Positions 8,331 to 20,312 of a stretch of DNA of 64,000 nucleotides are shown one piece after another; the first letter of the stretch is position 1; each line of letters starts with the position of its first letter. Where the stretch lies: positions 1,364,001 to 1,428,000 of the forward strand of contig OY723250.1 in assembly GCA_963210315.1 (NCBI GenBank), read 5' to 3'. The notes under the pieces were generated by a model, which saw only the letters and a list, made by a program, of their open reading frames with translations, was not told where the DNA came from and ran no database searches. The translations under genes and the position numbers were made by a program. The DNA comes from Rhynchopus euleeides (lineage: Eukaryota; Euglenozoa; Diplonemea; Diplonemida; Diplonemidae).

Positions 8331-11218
8331 CCTGCGGTGACTGGCCGCTGTACACACGGGCGGTGCTGTGCCTCCTATGGGCGCATGTGGCGATCGCCCT
8401 GCAGCTGGGAACAGACCTAGCGGAGGTAGACCCTGGTGGCAACTGCACCTGGCAGCCCTTCCTCCACTTCTACTGCAATGGCAGTTGCCTCCCAATCTCT
8501 GAGTGCCAGCCGTACACCGTTGACGTATGGGCGTTTGGGACGCCAGCTTCGATGCAGGGTAAGGGGCAGGCCGACGCTCCAACGGTCCACTTTGCGTTCG
8601 ATCGGAGATCGTCGTACTACAGGATGGAGCTGAACATGGGGCGCGTTACGAAGGCGCCTCTTTTTTGGAGGCGGGTGATCGATTTCTCGGAGACGTCATT
8701 CTCTTATAAGGGGAATGTGTACCCGACTGAGGCATCCGCGGAGCACTTTGTCCGCTTTCTAGCGCTGCTGCAGATGGGGTTGTATTCCCTTCATCTGCGT
8801 GGGTCTGCCAGGCTGCAGTACCACGTCCGGTTGACCCTGCAGTACGATCGCCTGGCGGTGTCGTGGAAATGCATTCATGTCGAAGTCGCGACCACTCTGC
8901 AGTGCAGCCTGCTGCACCACAGCCTTGGTTTGGTGAGCCCTCAATACCCCGATCTGACGTGCAGCATCCACGCCGCACTCGGGTGCGACAGCGTGATTCC
9001 CAGCCAACCAACCAACGTGCTCAGGAAGGACCCCAGAAGGCCAAGCATGATCGAAGATGCCCCTCTCCTCATCAAAGACGTCTGCGTCAACAACTGCGGC
9101 ACGTGCCCCGCCTTCCTTGAAGCTGGGGATGGCCGTGAGGCCCCCTGCCAGCGGGAGGCCGTCGTGCAGTGCGAAGCCATCCTGCGCAACATGAGGCAGG
9201 CACCCTGCCCTCTCCAAACCATATGCCGCGAGGTGCAGCTGTGCCCGAGTGTGCGCGACCTCATTACCGAGAGGTGCACCTACGAGCGCCGCACGAGCTG
9301 CCAGGACAGGCTTGACAAGCTGTGCACCAGGAAGGGCGACGACAATAGCACGGTGTACGTCTTGGGAAAACCATTTGACATCGGCTTCACCACCCTGGGG
9401 TGCAAAAGCCGTGTCACCGGCTTCCCTCTCCCCGCCACGCGGCTGCCGAGGGAGAGCACCGACATCCACGGCGCCCCCCTACAGTGCGAGGCGCGCCCCA
9501 CCGAGGAGCCCACAGGCAGCGACGCACTCTACCTCCCTGTCTACCGCCTGGCAGCCCTGCCCACCCTCACAGCCGCCCTCCAGCCTAAGGCCACACAGCC
9601 CACAGGCATCCTGGCCCTCGCGGCTGAGGCGATCCGCAGTGCCGATGTCGCTGCCGCCCTGACGGGCGGAAGCCAAACACTCACACTCCATCCCACATCA
9701 CGCGGGTGGCGTTCAGCCGCGCTGCAGGATGTAGAGCGAGCCTCCGGTCTGCCTGGCACCCCTGTGCAGCTCTCAGGCTCCCGAGCATCCATCGAAGCGT
9801 TGTATGCCGCACTGCAGGCCACAGGCCTTGCCCTTCAGGAGGGTATCAGCCGAAACCTGACGCGCTTCTTCAGGGATCACGGCACCCCGAACGAAATCAT
9901 ATCCACCACGGTGTCACACCCCTACCACGCAGTGCGTCTCCACAACAGGGGGCTGCAGGCAAACCTCCTCTGGGCTGACTTCGGCAGCAGCATCGGCAGC
10001 ATCGCCTTCGAGTCGAGCTGTGACGGTGCGTCAGGCTCTCTCTGCCAGCATGCCGCTGTCTCCATCGTCATCAGGCTGGCGCCGCTCCTCCGCCGCCTCG
10101 CTGAGGATGGGGGCACCCAGCTGCAGCGCATCGGCTGGGGGGTCTACCGCAGCAGCCCGACGGGCAGCGCCTGCCCCCTCCCCGACGACGCCGTGTTCGA
10201 CCCGATGGTCCCCGATGGGGGCGTTCTGCGGAGCCCGGCGACCTGCTTCTCAGAGGGGAGGGGCTGCAGGGCAGGCGACTTCCACAACAGGCACGGAGTG
10301 CTGCTGGCGGGCGGTGTCGGGGGGGATGGGGAGGCCGTGCGCCTGCCGGACAGCGCAGTGCGGGTGTCTGGGTGGGGCTCCGTGGAGGGGCAGCTGGTGG
10401 TGCTCGGGTTGCCTGAGTCGGCAGGCGGTGGCGGTGTGGTCTGCGCGGAGATCAAACGCCCCCCGACAGGGTTCAGGCACAGCCGCACGGTGATGTGGGC
10501 GAATTTCTCGGAGCACACCGCCAACAGGGGGTTGGTTGGACACATCCGCCTCTCGCAGTACGACCCTGCAAGCGACACCCTCATGCAGGTGGCGCTGGTT
10601 CAGGGCACCTTATCAGTGTCAATCGATCTGGAGTGGCACATCATCAACCGGACTGTGGCCAGCTTCGGGGGTCCTGCAGAGTGTATGGCAAGGTACGACC
10701 CTACCCTCCACCTCTACAACCCTTTCGGTGGGGAGGTGGGTTCAGGGGTGCCCTCTTGCGGCATGGAATCCGCCTTGCGGGCCAACGCGGAGACAGGTTG
10801 CCCGCTGGGCGACCTCACGCCACACCTCAGCCAGCTGCAGAGAGAGAGGGAAATACCGATGCAGGGTGCGGCGGTGCACGCATTCCTCGATCTGAAACAT
10901 GCGGTGCCTGCGCTGCGCCCCGTTGGCGGGCTGCCGGGTGGTGGGTGGGCCGTGGTGCTGCTGGAATACGACGTGCCGGTGGCATGTGCCCCCCTGGTGG
11001 CGGAAGGGGAGGCGGTGGAGCCGCTTCCCACGGCGAGCCCTGCCGAGGTGGAGGCCCCGGTTCCGCCCAACAGGGGGGGTGCGGAGGAGGGCAACGAGGA
11101 AAAGATTATGTTTTTCGCAGCGCTCGCAGTGGCTGTCTTTATCACGATGCTGCTTGTGTACATTGTGCGTGTTTACCTTGCGCTGAGGGGTGCGGAGGAG
11201 GCACCCGTGCCGAATTAG
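8327..11218 (+). CDS. Large Cys-rich type I membrane or cell-surface protein, unknown
   Basis: 963 residues. I do not recognise the family. The N-terminus has a hydrophobic signal-like stretch (VLCLLWAHVAIAL, residues ~13-25). The ectodomain is Cys-rich, with clusters at ~35-60 and ~245-350 (for example VNNCGTC, CQREAVVQCEAILRN, CPLQTICREVQLC), and contains several N-x-S/T sequons (NCT, NGS, NST, NLT, NRT). A Pro/Glu-rich linker precedes one strong transmembrane helix (IMFFAALAVAVFITMLLVYIVRVYLAL, ~925-952) and a short cytosolic tail. The topology therefore reads as a secreted ectodomain anchored once at the C-terminus. The layout resembles surface receptors or fusogens, but no motif supports a specific function. 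The start is the ATG at 8327, immediately after a splice-acceptor-like AG and overlapped by a two-codon uORF. Confidence 0.75.
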   Translation: MTCGDWPLYTRAVLCLLWAHVAIALQLGTDLAEVDPGGNCTWQPFLHFYCNGSCLPISECQPYTVDVWAFGTPASMQGKGQADAPTVHFAFDRRSSYYRMELNMGRVTKAPLFWRRVIDFSETSFSYKGNVYPTEASAEHFVRFLALLQMGLYSLHLRGSARLQYHVRLTLQYDRLAVSWKCIHVEVATTLQCSLLHHSLGLVSPQYPDLTCSIHAALGCDSVIPSQPTNVLRKDPRRPSMIEDAPLLIKDVCVNNCGTCPAFLEAGDGREAPCQREAVVQCEAILRNMRQAPCPLQTICREVQLCPSVRDLITERCTYERRTSCQDRLDKLCTRKGDDNSTVYVLGKPFDIGFTTLGCKSRVTGFPLPATRLPRESTDIHGAPLQCEARPTEEPTGSDALYLPVYRLAALPTLTAALQPKATQPTGILALAAEAIRSADVAAALTGGSQTLTLHPTSRGWRSAALQDVERASGLPGTPVQLSGSRASIEALYAALQATGLALQEGISRNLTRFFRDHGTPNEIISTTVSHPYHAVRLHNRGLQANLLWADFGSSIGSIAFESSCDGASGSLCQHAAVSIVIRLAPLLRRLAEDGGTQLQRIGWGVYRSSPTGSACPLPDDAVFDPMVPDGGVLRSPATCFSEGRGCRAGDFHNRHGVLLAGGVGGDGEAVRLPDSAVRVSGWGSVEGQLVVLGLPESAGGGGVVCAEIKRPPTGFRHSRTVMWANFSEHTANRGLVGHIRLSQYDPASDTLMQVALVQGTLSVSIDLEWHIINRTVASFGGPAECMARYDPTLHLYNPFGGEVGSGVPSCGMESALRANAETGCPLGDLTPHLSQLQREREIPMQGAAVHAFLDLKHAVPALRPVGGLPGGGWAVVLLEYDVPVACAPLVAEGEAVEPLPTASPAEVEAPVPPNRGGAEEGNEEKIMFFAALAVAVFITMLLVYIVRVYLALRGAEEAPVPN

Positions 11219-12813
11219 CGTCCAGAGGGGTGGGGGGCATGCGATCCTTTCTCTGCCCTTGCCAACCCTGGTCTGATCGGAGCGGAGGTGTTGCAGGGGG
11301 GTGGGCGCTAGCGTGCTGCACGGATAACCGGTATCGTTCCGCACATTACGGCCGCTGCGCGCCTGCCTGCTTCTGCTCCTGCTCTGATATGACACATTAT
11401 TATGCGAGTGCCATGCCCCGCCCCATGCGTGGTTATACTGAATTTTGAATTTGAATAGTTGTTAGCGAGGGCTTCGCTCAGAGCTGCCTGAAGGTGAGAA
11501 GAGAGAGCACATTGTGGCGAGTCGTGTGTGTGTGTCCCCTCGAGACAGTGGAGGCAGCACTAGAGCTCGCTCGGTGCGTCCTACACTAAACTAAAAATAT
11601 TAACGTGTGTGTGGAAGTGGGGATTACATCAAGAGCAGGGCGCTCGGTGTGGTCTGCACTGCCTTCAAATATTCATGGTGGTGGTGGGCGGTGTGCGTGT
11701 GCACCCCCACAACCTTTGGTTGCAACGTGGTACGTTTTTACACACAGCGGGCACAAGGAGCGGAATGGCCCCTCCCCCAGCTCCCAACAACCCGCCTACA
11801 AAGCATGCATCAGTAGTAGCGACTCTCACTCAGTCTCGGACACTGTCGTCCTTCCGTCTGGTGTGTGAGTCACTGGTTGTGGGTGAGCCCTTCTTGTAGA
11901 CGGGTTGAAGGGCCCTGCACCCATTTTCTTCACACTGCTATATCACGAGGTCATGCTCCCAGCCGCCAGTCATCCCCGAAGCCGATGGAATCTGAGCGCA
12001 TCTATCTGCCGCTGAGTGAAGGGGGTTTGCACAATCCTCCTTCACGATCTGCATTGACCTCCCCCTCCCCACCCCCCACCCCCCAGCCCCCAGCCCCCTG
12101 CCACAGCCACACGGGTGGTGTGTATGTGGAGGCGGCTCCAAAATCCAACAGTCATGCGTGTCTGTGGAGATAGAGGGAGAGATCACTGTGTGTGTGCAAA
12201 ATGAAGATCGCGCCATGATGCGCTTCTCCCCCACCCCCCCCCCCCCCACCCCCTCTTGCCTCTTGGAAAAACTGGAGACGAAGTTTGTCGGAGGGTTTTA
12301 AATCCTCTGTGCCTGCTGCAAGTCTCCGCCTCCCCGCCTGCTCCCCCCCTGTCGCAAATTGACGCTTCTTATCATGCACCGCTTTTATAGTGTGCACCCC
12401 ACACCCACACCCAACAACCTGCAGGAACACCTAAGTGGAAGGGGAGCTTCAGCACACCCTCCTAAAGAACCACCCACCCCCACGCCACTGTGCGAAGAAC
12501 CCCGAAGCAGCAGCAGCGCCCCCCCCCCCCCTCCCCTCTGTGTGCGACTTCCGCGCGGGAAAGGGAGACGGAGTCGAGGGGAGGGGGGGAAACCGGAGCG
12601 GAGAAGGCTTCGCTTTTTTCCGCCACTTCCCCTCCCCCTCCCCCCTTCCCCCCCCGTGTTTCATATATCCCACACACCCCGAGGGGAGATCGGCAGATCA
12701 ACTGTTCTGTCTGCTGGCGTGGCTTCTGCCCTCAGCAGGTCGAGCGTTGCCTCTCTCTCTCTCTCTCTCCCCCTGCCCTTGTTTAGAGGTACAATCAAAC
12801 AGGGCTGTTGCAC

Positions 12814-12855
<42 letters not shown>

Positions 12856-12888
12856 CGCCAAAGCTGAGACACTAACTCAGAGGGGGAG
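11219..12888. other. Spacer, pyrimidine-rich toward the right
   Basis: No gene seen. Poly-C runs at ~12236-12248 and ~12521-12532, CT repeats at ~12751-12770 and ~12818-12850. The last CT run is followed by AG at ~12864-12866 and ~12879-12881, close to the next ATG, a layout typical of a splice acceptor. Confidence 0.6.
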
Positions 12889-13842
12889 ATGTTGGTGAGA
12901 GGGCCGAGCACCGAGGGGGCTGGGGCCCCGGATGTCATGCGGAGCGGTTCTCGCCTCAGCGACACCGCACGTTCGCTCCAAAGATATGAGATGAGCGCGT
13001 GCAAGATCAGTGCGAACACACTCTGTTCTGTCGCGGATGACGAAGATGATGACGACGATTCGACGCTCCATGCGACTACGTCACTCGCCCCAGAGATGGT
13101 TGACGAGATGCCCGCAGACCACTCCGAGGGGAGCAGCGTCGACGACACCGCTGTGGTGAACGAAGAGGAGAGCCACTTCGCAAGCTTTTTGTATGAAAAG
13201 GTGGACTGCGCCCAGTCCCACGGCCTGGACACCACGCAGCATTCCTTAGGGTGCGTTTCCCTCGACGTCGACATGGATGCATCCCCTTCGCAGCAGGGGC
13301 ATACCCGTGCGCGGGGTGACTCCTTCAGCAGCGAACCCGTCAGCCCCGTGCGGATGTCTGCGGAAAAACCACCCCTGACTGCGCGGCTGTCGCAGAAACA
13401 GCTCCTCCCTGTGCAGCGGCAGCCAGGCCCCCCCGCAGGGGTCCCAATGACGCCGCTGCAGGGGGTTCCGCATCCGCCGAAGGCGGTGGCGAACTCCGCC
13501 CCGCCCACGCCTGTGCAGGCGAAGGAGAAGGGGTCTTTCTTCAGCGGGCGGTATCTGTCTTGGGTGCCCTGGGGCAAGGGGACCTCCGGGAAGCACGACG
13601 CGGCCCGCTCCGCGGCCCCGGGCGGCGCGGGGGGTGTGGCGGCGGCGAGCCGCGGGAGCAGCGATCCCGCTGCCTATCGGGAGCCGCAGATTCCGGTGAC
13701 TGTCAACCCCATCGCGTCGCTTTCGCTCCCCGGGGCGCGGAGCAGCGTATCGCTCGACGCGCCCCCTTTGAAGAAGGTGCTTCCGACTCTCGATGAGCAG
13801 CCCGCGCCGCCGCCGAAGCGGAAGTGGTGCTGTCTCAGTTGA
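12889..13842 (+). CDS. Unknown protein with polybasic tail and CaaX prenylation box
   Basis: 317 residues, mostly disordered-looking, rich in Ser, Pro and acidic residues (DDEDDDDD around 50). No catalytic domain is recognised. The C-terminus reads PPPKRKWCCLS: CCLS fits a CaaX box with terminal Ser (favouring farnesylation), the preceding Cys could be the prenylated or a palmitoylated neighbour, and KRK gives a positive patch. This is the usual design of small lipid-anchored membrane proteins. The start is the ATG at 12889, shortly downstream of a long CT tract and an AG, without upstream ATG in between. It may be a membrane-tethered regulator or scaffold, but nothing shows which. Confidence 0.6.
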   Translation: MLVRGPSTEGAGAPDVMRSGSRLSDTARSLQRYEMSACKISANTLCSVADDEDDDDDSTLHATTSLAPEMVDEMPADHSEGSSVDDTAVVNEEESHFASFLYEKVDCAQSHGLDTTQHSLGCVSLDVDMDASPSQQGHTRARGDSFSSEPVSPVRMSAEKPPLTARLSQKQLLPVQRQPGPPAGVPMTPLQGVPHPPKAVANSAPPTPVQAKEKGSFFSGRYLSWVPWGKGTSGKHDAARSAAPGGAGGVAAASRGSSDPAAYREPQIPVTVNPIASLSLPGARSSVSLDAPPLKKVLPTLDEQPAPPPKRKWCCLS

Positions 13843-16562
13843 AGAGAGCCTCCTGTCAGCTTTGCAGCACGCCAGTCGCATAGCTTGGTCGTCCCCTACG
13901 TCAGGCTTGGAGGGTCGTCGTATAAAGTTACGGGGAAAAAATGAAGAGGTGAAGAAAAAAGACCTGGATTTTTTTGCGTTGCTTTTTTGTTTTAACAACA
14001 AACAGTGCCGTGCTCACACAATGTGTTGCAGGGGACACCGAAACGCTGCCACGAGTCCTTTTTTTAACGCGGAAGGGATAATACACAGTGAACACCTCAC
14101 TGTGTAGCGATTCTTCCAAAACACAATGATAGAAAGGGGGGGGGGTGGGAGTGGGTAGGGCAATAAGTCTCTCGATCGAGAGGTCGGGTAGGGTAGGGGA
14201 GGGGAAGGGGGGGGGGGTGTTCTCATTCAAATATGTCTCCGTCGTGTTGAGTCTGCAGAAGGGCGGGGGGGGGGGGGGGAGGGTATGGCCACACCGTCGT
14301 GTCGGGGTTGGTCACTCACACCACCCAAAGAAAAAACCGAGGGTGGCGAAGGGGGGGCAGGGGGGCAGACCGAGCTGCACGTTGCGTATGTTCCCGAAGA
14401 TGTGTTGCCTTCTATCTAGGGAATGGTGCTCGGTGCATGAGCTCGGATGAGATGCGTTACCTTTTTTTCAGACGGGGTAGCGAGCTTTTTCGGTTGGCGA
14501 CAACACGTCCCGCACTCTACACCCTATATTCAGTGAACACTTCCCTCCAGCTCACGCAAATGAGGGAAGTGGCAGTGAGAGTGTAATGCTACAAAGCATG
14601 TCAATAAGCGTGGTTCGGATGCGACTCGGAATACCTTTTTGGCTTATATTTTCTGCCCCCCCCCCCCCCTCCCCTCCGTCGTTCACCATCCTTTACATTC
14701 CCCCCCCCTCTCACCCCCCCCCCCCCACCCTGTTGTTCACCATCTCAAGGTGCGTCAAAAAGTTGCTGATTGTTTGTGACTCTCTCCAGAGGGATTTGGG
14801 CGCGGGTGTGTTGTGTGTGTGCCTGCCCCCCCCCCCTCTTCCCTTCCCCTTCCCCGAGACTGCAAACCTTGCTTCCCCATCTATTCCCCAGATTGGTCAC
14901 GCCTTCTACATCAGATCATACACCCACCCTACACCCTACACCCACCACCGCCCATCTCCCTCATCTCTTCTCCCTCCCAACTGGCAACATCCCATGTGCA
15001 AAACCGATGTGCGCACCTCGCCCAGTGCATGCACTTACTGTTTGTTAGTTTTTTTTCTGTGAGTCCAATTTTGATGCGTACTCATTATTGTGAATCTACT
15101 TCTATTTCTGGCGGGGAGGGAGGGGTAGATGTGACAAGAGGGACCGCTGTCCGGCGAGAGGAACAGTCTCGAGAAGAACAGTCGAAAACAGCGCCCCCCC
15201 CTCCCCCCCCACACACCTCTCCTCCTCTTGGGGATGAGGCTGGTTTTTGGCCTACTGTGCGCCACACCCAGATGTAGTCGGGGCCTGCCCACAGCTGTGC
15301 TTGTGGGGGAGGGGGGGGGGGTGTGTTGGGAGGGGGGGGAGGGGGGATGCCCCCCCCGCACAGTAGTCAGGGTTGGCCAAGGCCAGGAAGAGGCGTATTT
15401 TGTATGACCACAACCTTCCCCTTTCAGCGCCCCCATTTTTTTTCTCCCCCCCCCCCCTGTCTGTAATATGCCTCAAATCCCCGAGGGGGTGTGTCTGGAT
15501 TATGCCTTATTTCCTTATTTTTTTGCATGATCACTTCGCACCAGGGGGGGTTTTGAGCCCAGTCCTGCAGCAGTACTACGACACTGTAGTATCTCCAGTC
15601 ATGCCCCGTTTCCATCTTGAAGCAGCCGTAGCGTAGTGGTGTTGCAAACTGTGCTCCGTTATGATTTTCCACAAACAGGAACTCCTGTCGGTGTTAAGTG
15701 TACAGCGTGGGGGGAGGTGAGGTGAGCAGCGCTCTTTGGGCAACAAAAAGGGTAGCCTGGCTCTCGCACGTATGTGATGGTCGATGCCAAAAGGCAACCC
15801 CAGCTGCACAGCGTGGGGTGGGGGGGTAGCGGTGGGTGTTGCTATTCTTTACCTTTTCGGCTTTTGGCGCGCGGAAGGAGCGCACTATTCATCTGTAACG
15901 GCGTCATTTATTGTTGTGCTGTGGGGTTCTTCTGTTCGGTGTGGAAGCAGTAGCAGCACCAAAATCAACATTCAACATCGACACTAACAGCAGTCCAAAC
16001 CTGGCAGTCGTGGTGCAAACCTGAAGGGAATATCTGCCGATCGCAAGAGAACAGCCCACGCCTGCTGCTGACGGTGATGTTCTGCAATGATTTCGCACGT
16101 GGCGCATTTTCCTCGCGTTGCGATCACGACACTCAAAATACACGCCCCAGCAACCTGAGGGAAAAATTAGCCCGTTGCATGCGCCAAGGCTGGCCAACCA
16201 GCCCTTGCCACCTCAAGCAACGGAACATTCAAACATGCAATGCAGGGGGGCCTTGCTGAGGTGGGGTGGGGTGGTGGCAGAATGAGGGTCTCTGGTATCG
16301 GTTTGTGGCTGAAGATCCGCCTACCCACACACCACTCACCCCCGTCCCTTCAATACAATGCATATATTCAAAAAAAATCAAAAGTAACCGAATGCATCAA
16401 CCCAACGGTTGGCTGAGATCCAGAACAGCACCCGCCTTTGGGCGAAACGAACCCGAAACCGAACCTGCACAAGCATGGCCAGGCTCTGCCATGTCGTATT
16501 TTCAGTATCACCCCTGCTGACCATATTTGCTTTCTTTTCCCGTTTGTGTTGTGTATGTGTTA
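13843..16562. other. Gene-poor spacer with G/C homopolymer tracts
   Basis: No gene recognised. Many poly-G and poly-C runs of 8-14 nt (for example ~14265-14279, ~14659-14668, ~15305-15320, ~15448-15458) and low-complexity CCCT or GGGA stretches. ORFs here are short and biased by these runs. Confidence 0.6.
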
Positions 16563-17267
16563 CTGGGGGGGGGCAAATAGTTGTGGGGGGGGGCAAATAA
16601 TAGCGGGGGGTCAAATAATAGAGGGGTACGGAAATCGGCGGTTTTGGCGGCGCACCTGGCCGAATAATTGAGGGGGGTGTGAGTCCTTTTTTTGCATCCG
16701 TAAGTGGTGCTCGCAGGCACCCCAGAGCCAAAATGACCCCACCACGCTCCGCACAAATCCCAAACGTTCAAAAGAACGGGGTTTTGGACACCCATGACCA
16801 GTCCCTGAACCAGACCCAGGTTTCATGGGTGAAGCTTGGCACCTCTACCACCATGACCCACTACGATCTGCACAAATTCCAAACGTTCGGAATATCGGGG
16901 TTTTGGAACACCCAAAGAGGGGTCCCGCTGGGTGGGTAGGTGGGGTGTTCGCTGCCCCCAGTCACATCCTCTGAGGATCAGCCTCTGGCCCACATTTCTA
17001 GATGAAGTTTGACACATCGACCCAGCTGATTTGGAAAATCGTGGATTTTTTTGGCATATAAGACCGCTCAGCCCCGCCAAACTCGGATCAAATCAGGTGG
17101 TCGACCGACAAAACGATCCCACTCCGAGCCGCACAGATGCCAAATATTCAAGAGCGCGAAATTTCCACCCCCCAAAAAGCAAATTGTGGAGGGGGTCCGA
17201 AAACCCCCATTTTCGTCGGCTGGCACGGTGAATAATAGAGGGGCCCTCTAGTATTTGCCCCCCCCAG
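16563..17267. mobile_element. 705-bp TA-flanked inverted-repeat element (MITE-like)
   Basis: The left end CTGGGGGGGGGCAAATA (16563 on) is the inverted match of TATTTGCCCCCCCCAG (17252-17267), differing by one G. TA dinucleotides lie just outside both ends (16561-16562 and 17268-17269), as expected for a Tc1/mariner-type TA duplication. Subterminal copies of GGGCAAATAATAG occur near the left end and AATAATAGAGGGG on both sides. Inside are diverged direct repeats around CGCACAAATCCCAAACGTTC (~16750, ~16868 and weaker ~17130). No transposase is seen, so it is probably non-autonomous. Confidence 0.6.
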
Positions 17268-18451
17268 TAGATGATGATGTTGGGAACATCCACAAGCCCG
17301 CCAGCCAGGCTCCTGACAAAACTGGGGTTGACAGGTTAAAAAAGCATCTTTGACAAGCTGTGATTGCCACACTCGTCAAAGCCATTCGTAAAGTGCCTTA
17401 CTCGTCCCCCCCCCCCCCCCCAGCCCCCCCACCCCCCACCCCCTCCCAAGCCCACAGACCCATCCTCTCCCGCCCCAGTGTGATCCCCGCTGAAACGGGA
17501 TCCCGCCAGATAATGCGCCTGTTTAATACCCACCCACGCCCCGCAGGGAAGGTTCTACCATCCCGTTACAAAAAAAACCTGGGACAGAACGGGCCTGCGC
17601 AGTAGCCTAGCTCTCGCAGTGCCTGTAATTGTCGACACCATAAAAAAAGACAGATCAAGCTTGCTTGTGATTGTCGACATCATAAAAAATCAACCACCCT
17701 AGCTGCTGGCATAGCTCGATAACAGACGTGTTGTGTTGTGTTGGGTGAGGGGGGGGGGGGGGGAGAGGGGTGGTCGGTGACATGTTCAAACGTTCGTGAA
17801 GCGGAAATAATGCCTTTTTTTCCGGGTTCAGAGAACTGATATGCCGTGATCGGTAAATTTAATAAAGAATCTGCCTGTAGCGTAGGCTTGGCTATAGTTC
17901 CCCCGCTGATGAGACGACACCAAAGAGAATGAACCAAAATATCCGATGTTGGTCGGCGAAGCGGACATCAGCCTGGACAGCCTCGGTATGGGAAATAATA
18001 TGTGCGGTGCAAGATGACGTGTGCGCTGTGATCCGGCCGTTGTGCCCACCACGGGGTCTTGTTAAGGTGGCTGGAGTGTCGGGTGCAACGGAAAAAACAG
18101 AGGTTTGCCCTTTTGGTTCCGCCGTTGCGAACCGGGAGTTCTTTTTTTTTGCGGAAGTTCCGAAAATTTCCGAAAAATACAGACACACAGGCCTGGCTGT
18201 TGGATTGGGCACTGCTCGAACGAGAACCGCAAACGACGCAGGGAGTGACGTCCGTTATACCGCACGTTCACCTTCTTGCTTTCCCCCACTTTCCTTAGTT
18301 TTGTGTGCCGCGATTCAGACAGCCGCCTTTGGGCCACCCCTGGGTGCACCGCTTGTGGGTGCGTGGCTGTCTGGCGCGCCATTTTGCCTTTTATTGCGAC
18401 GAGTGACATGCGGATGTGAAATGGGTTGGGGTTTCAAACCCCCCCCCCCCC
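17268..18451. other. Spacer
   Basis: No gene seen. Contains poly-C (~17407-17421), poly-G (~17749-17763) and two near-identical short direct repeats around ATTGTCGACAYCATAAAAAA (~17627 and ~17670). Confidence 0.5.
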
Positions 18452-18625
18452 TAGGGCGGGTCGAAAGCCTGTCCCAAAATGGGGTTTTTCGACATAGCAG
18501 CTGCGGCCCTCTTTTTGACCTTCTGACCCCCCAGAACCCACCATACCCCGGTTTTTGGGCCCTATGAGTCCGATTTTCGGGCTCCCGAGCCCCGGAAAGT
18601 CGATTTTTGATGATGTCAAAATTTT

Positions 18626-19803
18626 GTTCCCTATACTGCACCTCAGGGTCACGCACAGGTTCGCCAATCCACTATCAGCCCATGTGCAGGCCCACTTTCT
18701 CGACCTCCTCCACCCCTTCCTCCCCTGCGTCCTCAAGACCCACCATAGGTGCCAATACTGCATCTTTCGACCCTCTTCCCACTCCAGCGTCGCACCAAAC
18801 TGTTGAATGCGGGCAGCCACCATCTCCTTCTCTGTATACACTGCCAGATCGTGCAAAGATGCATACTGATGCAGAGTGGGAACCGTCATCAACTTGCAGT
18901 GTGCGGTGCTTGGCTGCAAGGGACAGGCGGCACAACTGGCCACTGCTCCGACACTGAGATGCTGGTCTGGCCAACGAACTCTTTGTAAGTTGAAAGGTCT
19001 CCTCTGTCGGGAGGGGGGTTTGCAAACCAACCCTCACGACTTGCACATGGCTTGCTGAGCAAGGCATGCAATGACTTTCTGATTGTTCAGGGCGTGCATT
19101 CGAATCCCGCGCACTTCTTCTGTGAAATGGTTGTTGCGAGAGTTGCACTGTGTGATTCCTTGATCCCCTTCCTCGCCTCATCGTACGGAGGACGCTTGAA
19201 TGTCCCGATCATATCCTTCGCAGCGCCTTTAGCCAGTTCTGCGCACTCGTCATTCCATAAGGTGCGTGCAGCATAAATACCCGGACACTGTTCTGAGACC
19301 AGGTCCCACAGGACCCTGGTCTTGAGCGCCCAGAAGAGAACCTTGATGATAAGCTCGGGCTCTGCGTTGCAGCTGGGTACTCGCTGCGCTCTTCACCTCC
19401 CTTGACTGTCTGCATCCACAGGAGAAATGCTTCGCAGATAACGGCAGCAGTGGCAAGTGTTTAGTCGGGACAGTTTACCTGCCTTGCATTCTAAGAGAGC
19501 ATTCTCATGAGGGCATCAACACTAATGCATCACTGTCGGCTATGATGACATCCTCCCTGTTCCTGGCAGCTCCGAGTTCAATAGCAGGCCACCCAACGAC
19601 TGTGTCAGATGGCAGTATTCGATGCCATCTTCTCACTGTCCGAATCGTTGGGATACGACGTTGTTTGTGGCGCGGATGAGCGGTTGCATCAGAAAATCAC
19701 AGCCGCAGGATGGTGTGCGCTCGGACGTCCCAGGATGAGAGTGTTTTACTATCTGCCCGTGGCAGGCGTCCGTGCCATGACCCGGAGGTGCAGTATAGGG
19801 AAC
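18626..19803. mobile_element. 1.18-kb segment with ~26-bp inverted repeats, interior unassigned
   Basis: GTTCCCTATACTGCACCTC...GGGTCA at 18626-18652 is mirrored at 19779-19803, with one central mismatch. The interior contains a minus-strand stretch with protein-like composition (for example WALKTRVLWDLVSEQCPGIYAARTLWNDECAELAKGAAKDM, ~19350-19230) that does not continue as one ORF. It looks like a decayed plain DNA element. The family is not recognised. Confidence 0.4.
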
Positions 19804-20312
19804 GGAAAAATTCACTAAACACGGAGTGTTTAGTGTTTTCAAAGGCCGGGGTCCCTCCCTCCCTCCCTCCCTCACCCCCCCCCCCCAGGGGGGTTTATAC
19901 CTGAAATTTCGTGATACCGCACGAACCGATGGATTCGATATCTGTGCCGAAAAAATGGTCACCGTGAATTTTTTGGGGGGTGTACGTATTCACCGTGATA
20001 TGGGGCGTGGCTGAGAAAAAGAGGTTTAATTACTTCCCGGCCGAACCCAATTTCGATTTTTTTGGCTGAAAAATGGGTGAATGCGGCTGGAGCAGGCCGG
20101 ACCGGAAACTCGGAAATTCCCCCATTTTTCCCCTTTTTTCACACCAATAATCCGGCTTCTGCTAAGGGGACCTTTTCGATTTTTTTTTCGGAAAACCCTA
20201 TTTTTCACTTTTGAGCCCGATTTCGAAGGAATTTTTGAGTTTTGAGCTCATTTTGTGCAATTAAACGCGTTACTCAGGTTTTTCCCCCGGACCCATCTGT
20301 GACTCCTCCAGA

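Noticed and set aside
8150-11218. HAP2/GCS1 gamete fusogen identity for the Cys-rich membrane protein
   Set aside because: The topology fits but I could not find the HAP2 core motif, so no name is given.
19080-19110. tRNA-like B box (TTCGAATCCC)
   Set aside because: Flanks do not form a proper T arm or acceptor stem and no A box fits. At most it is a SINE remnant.
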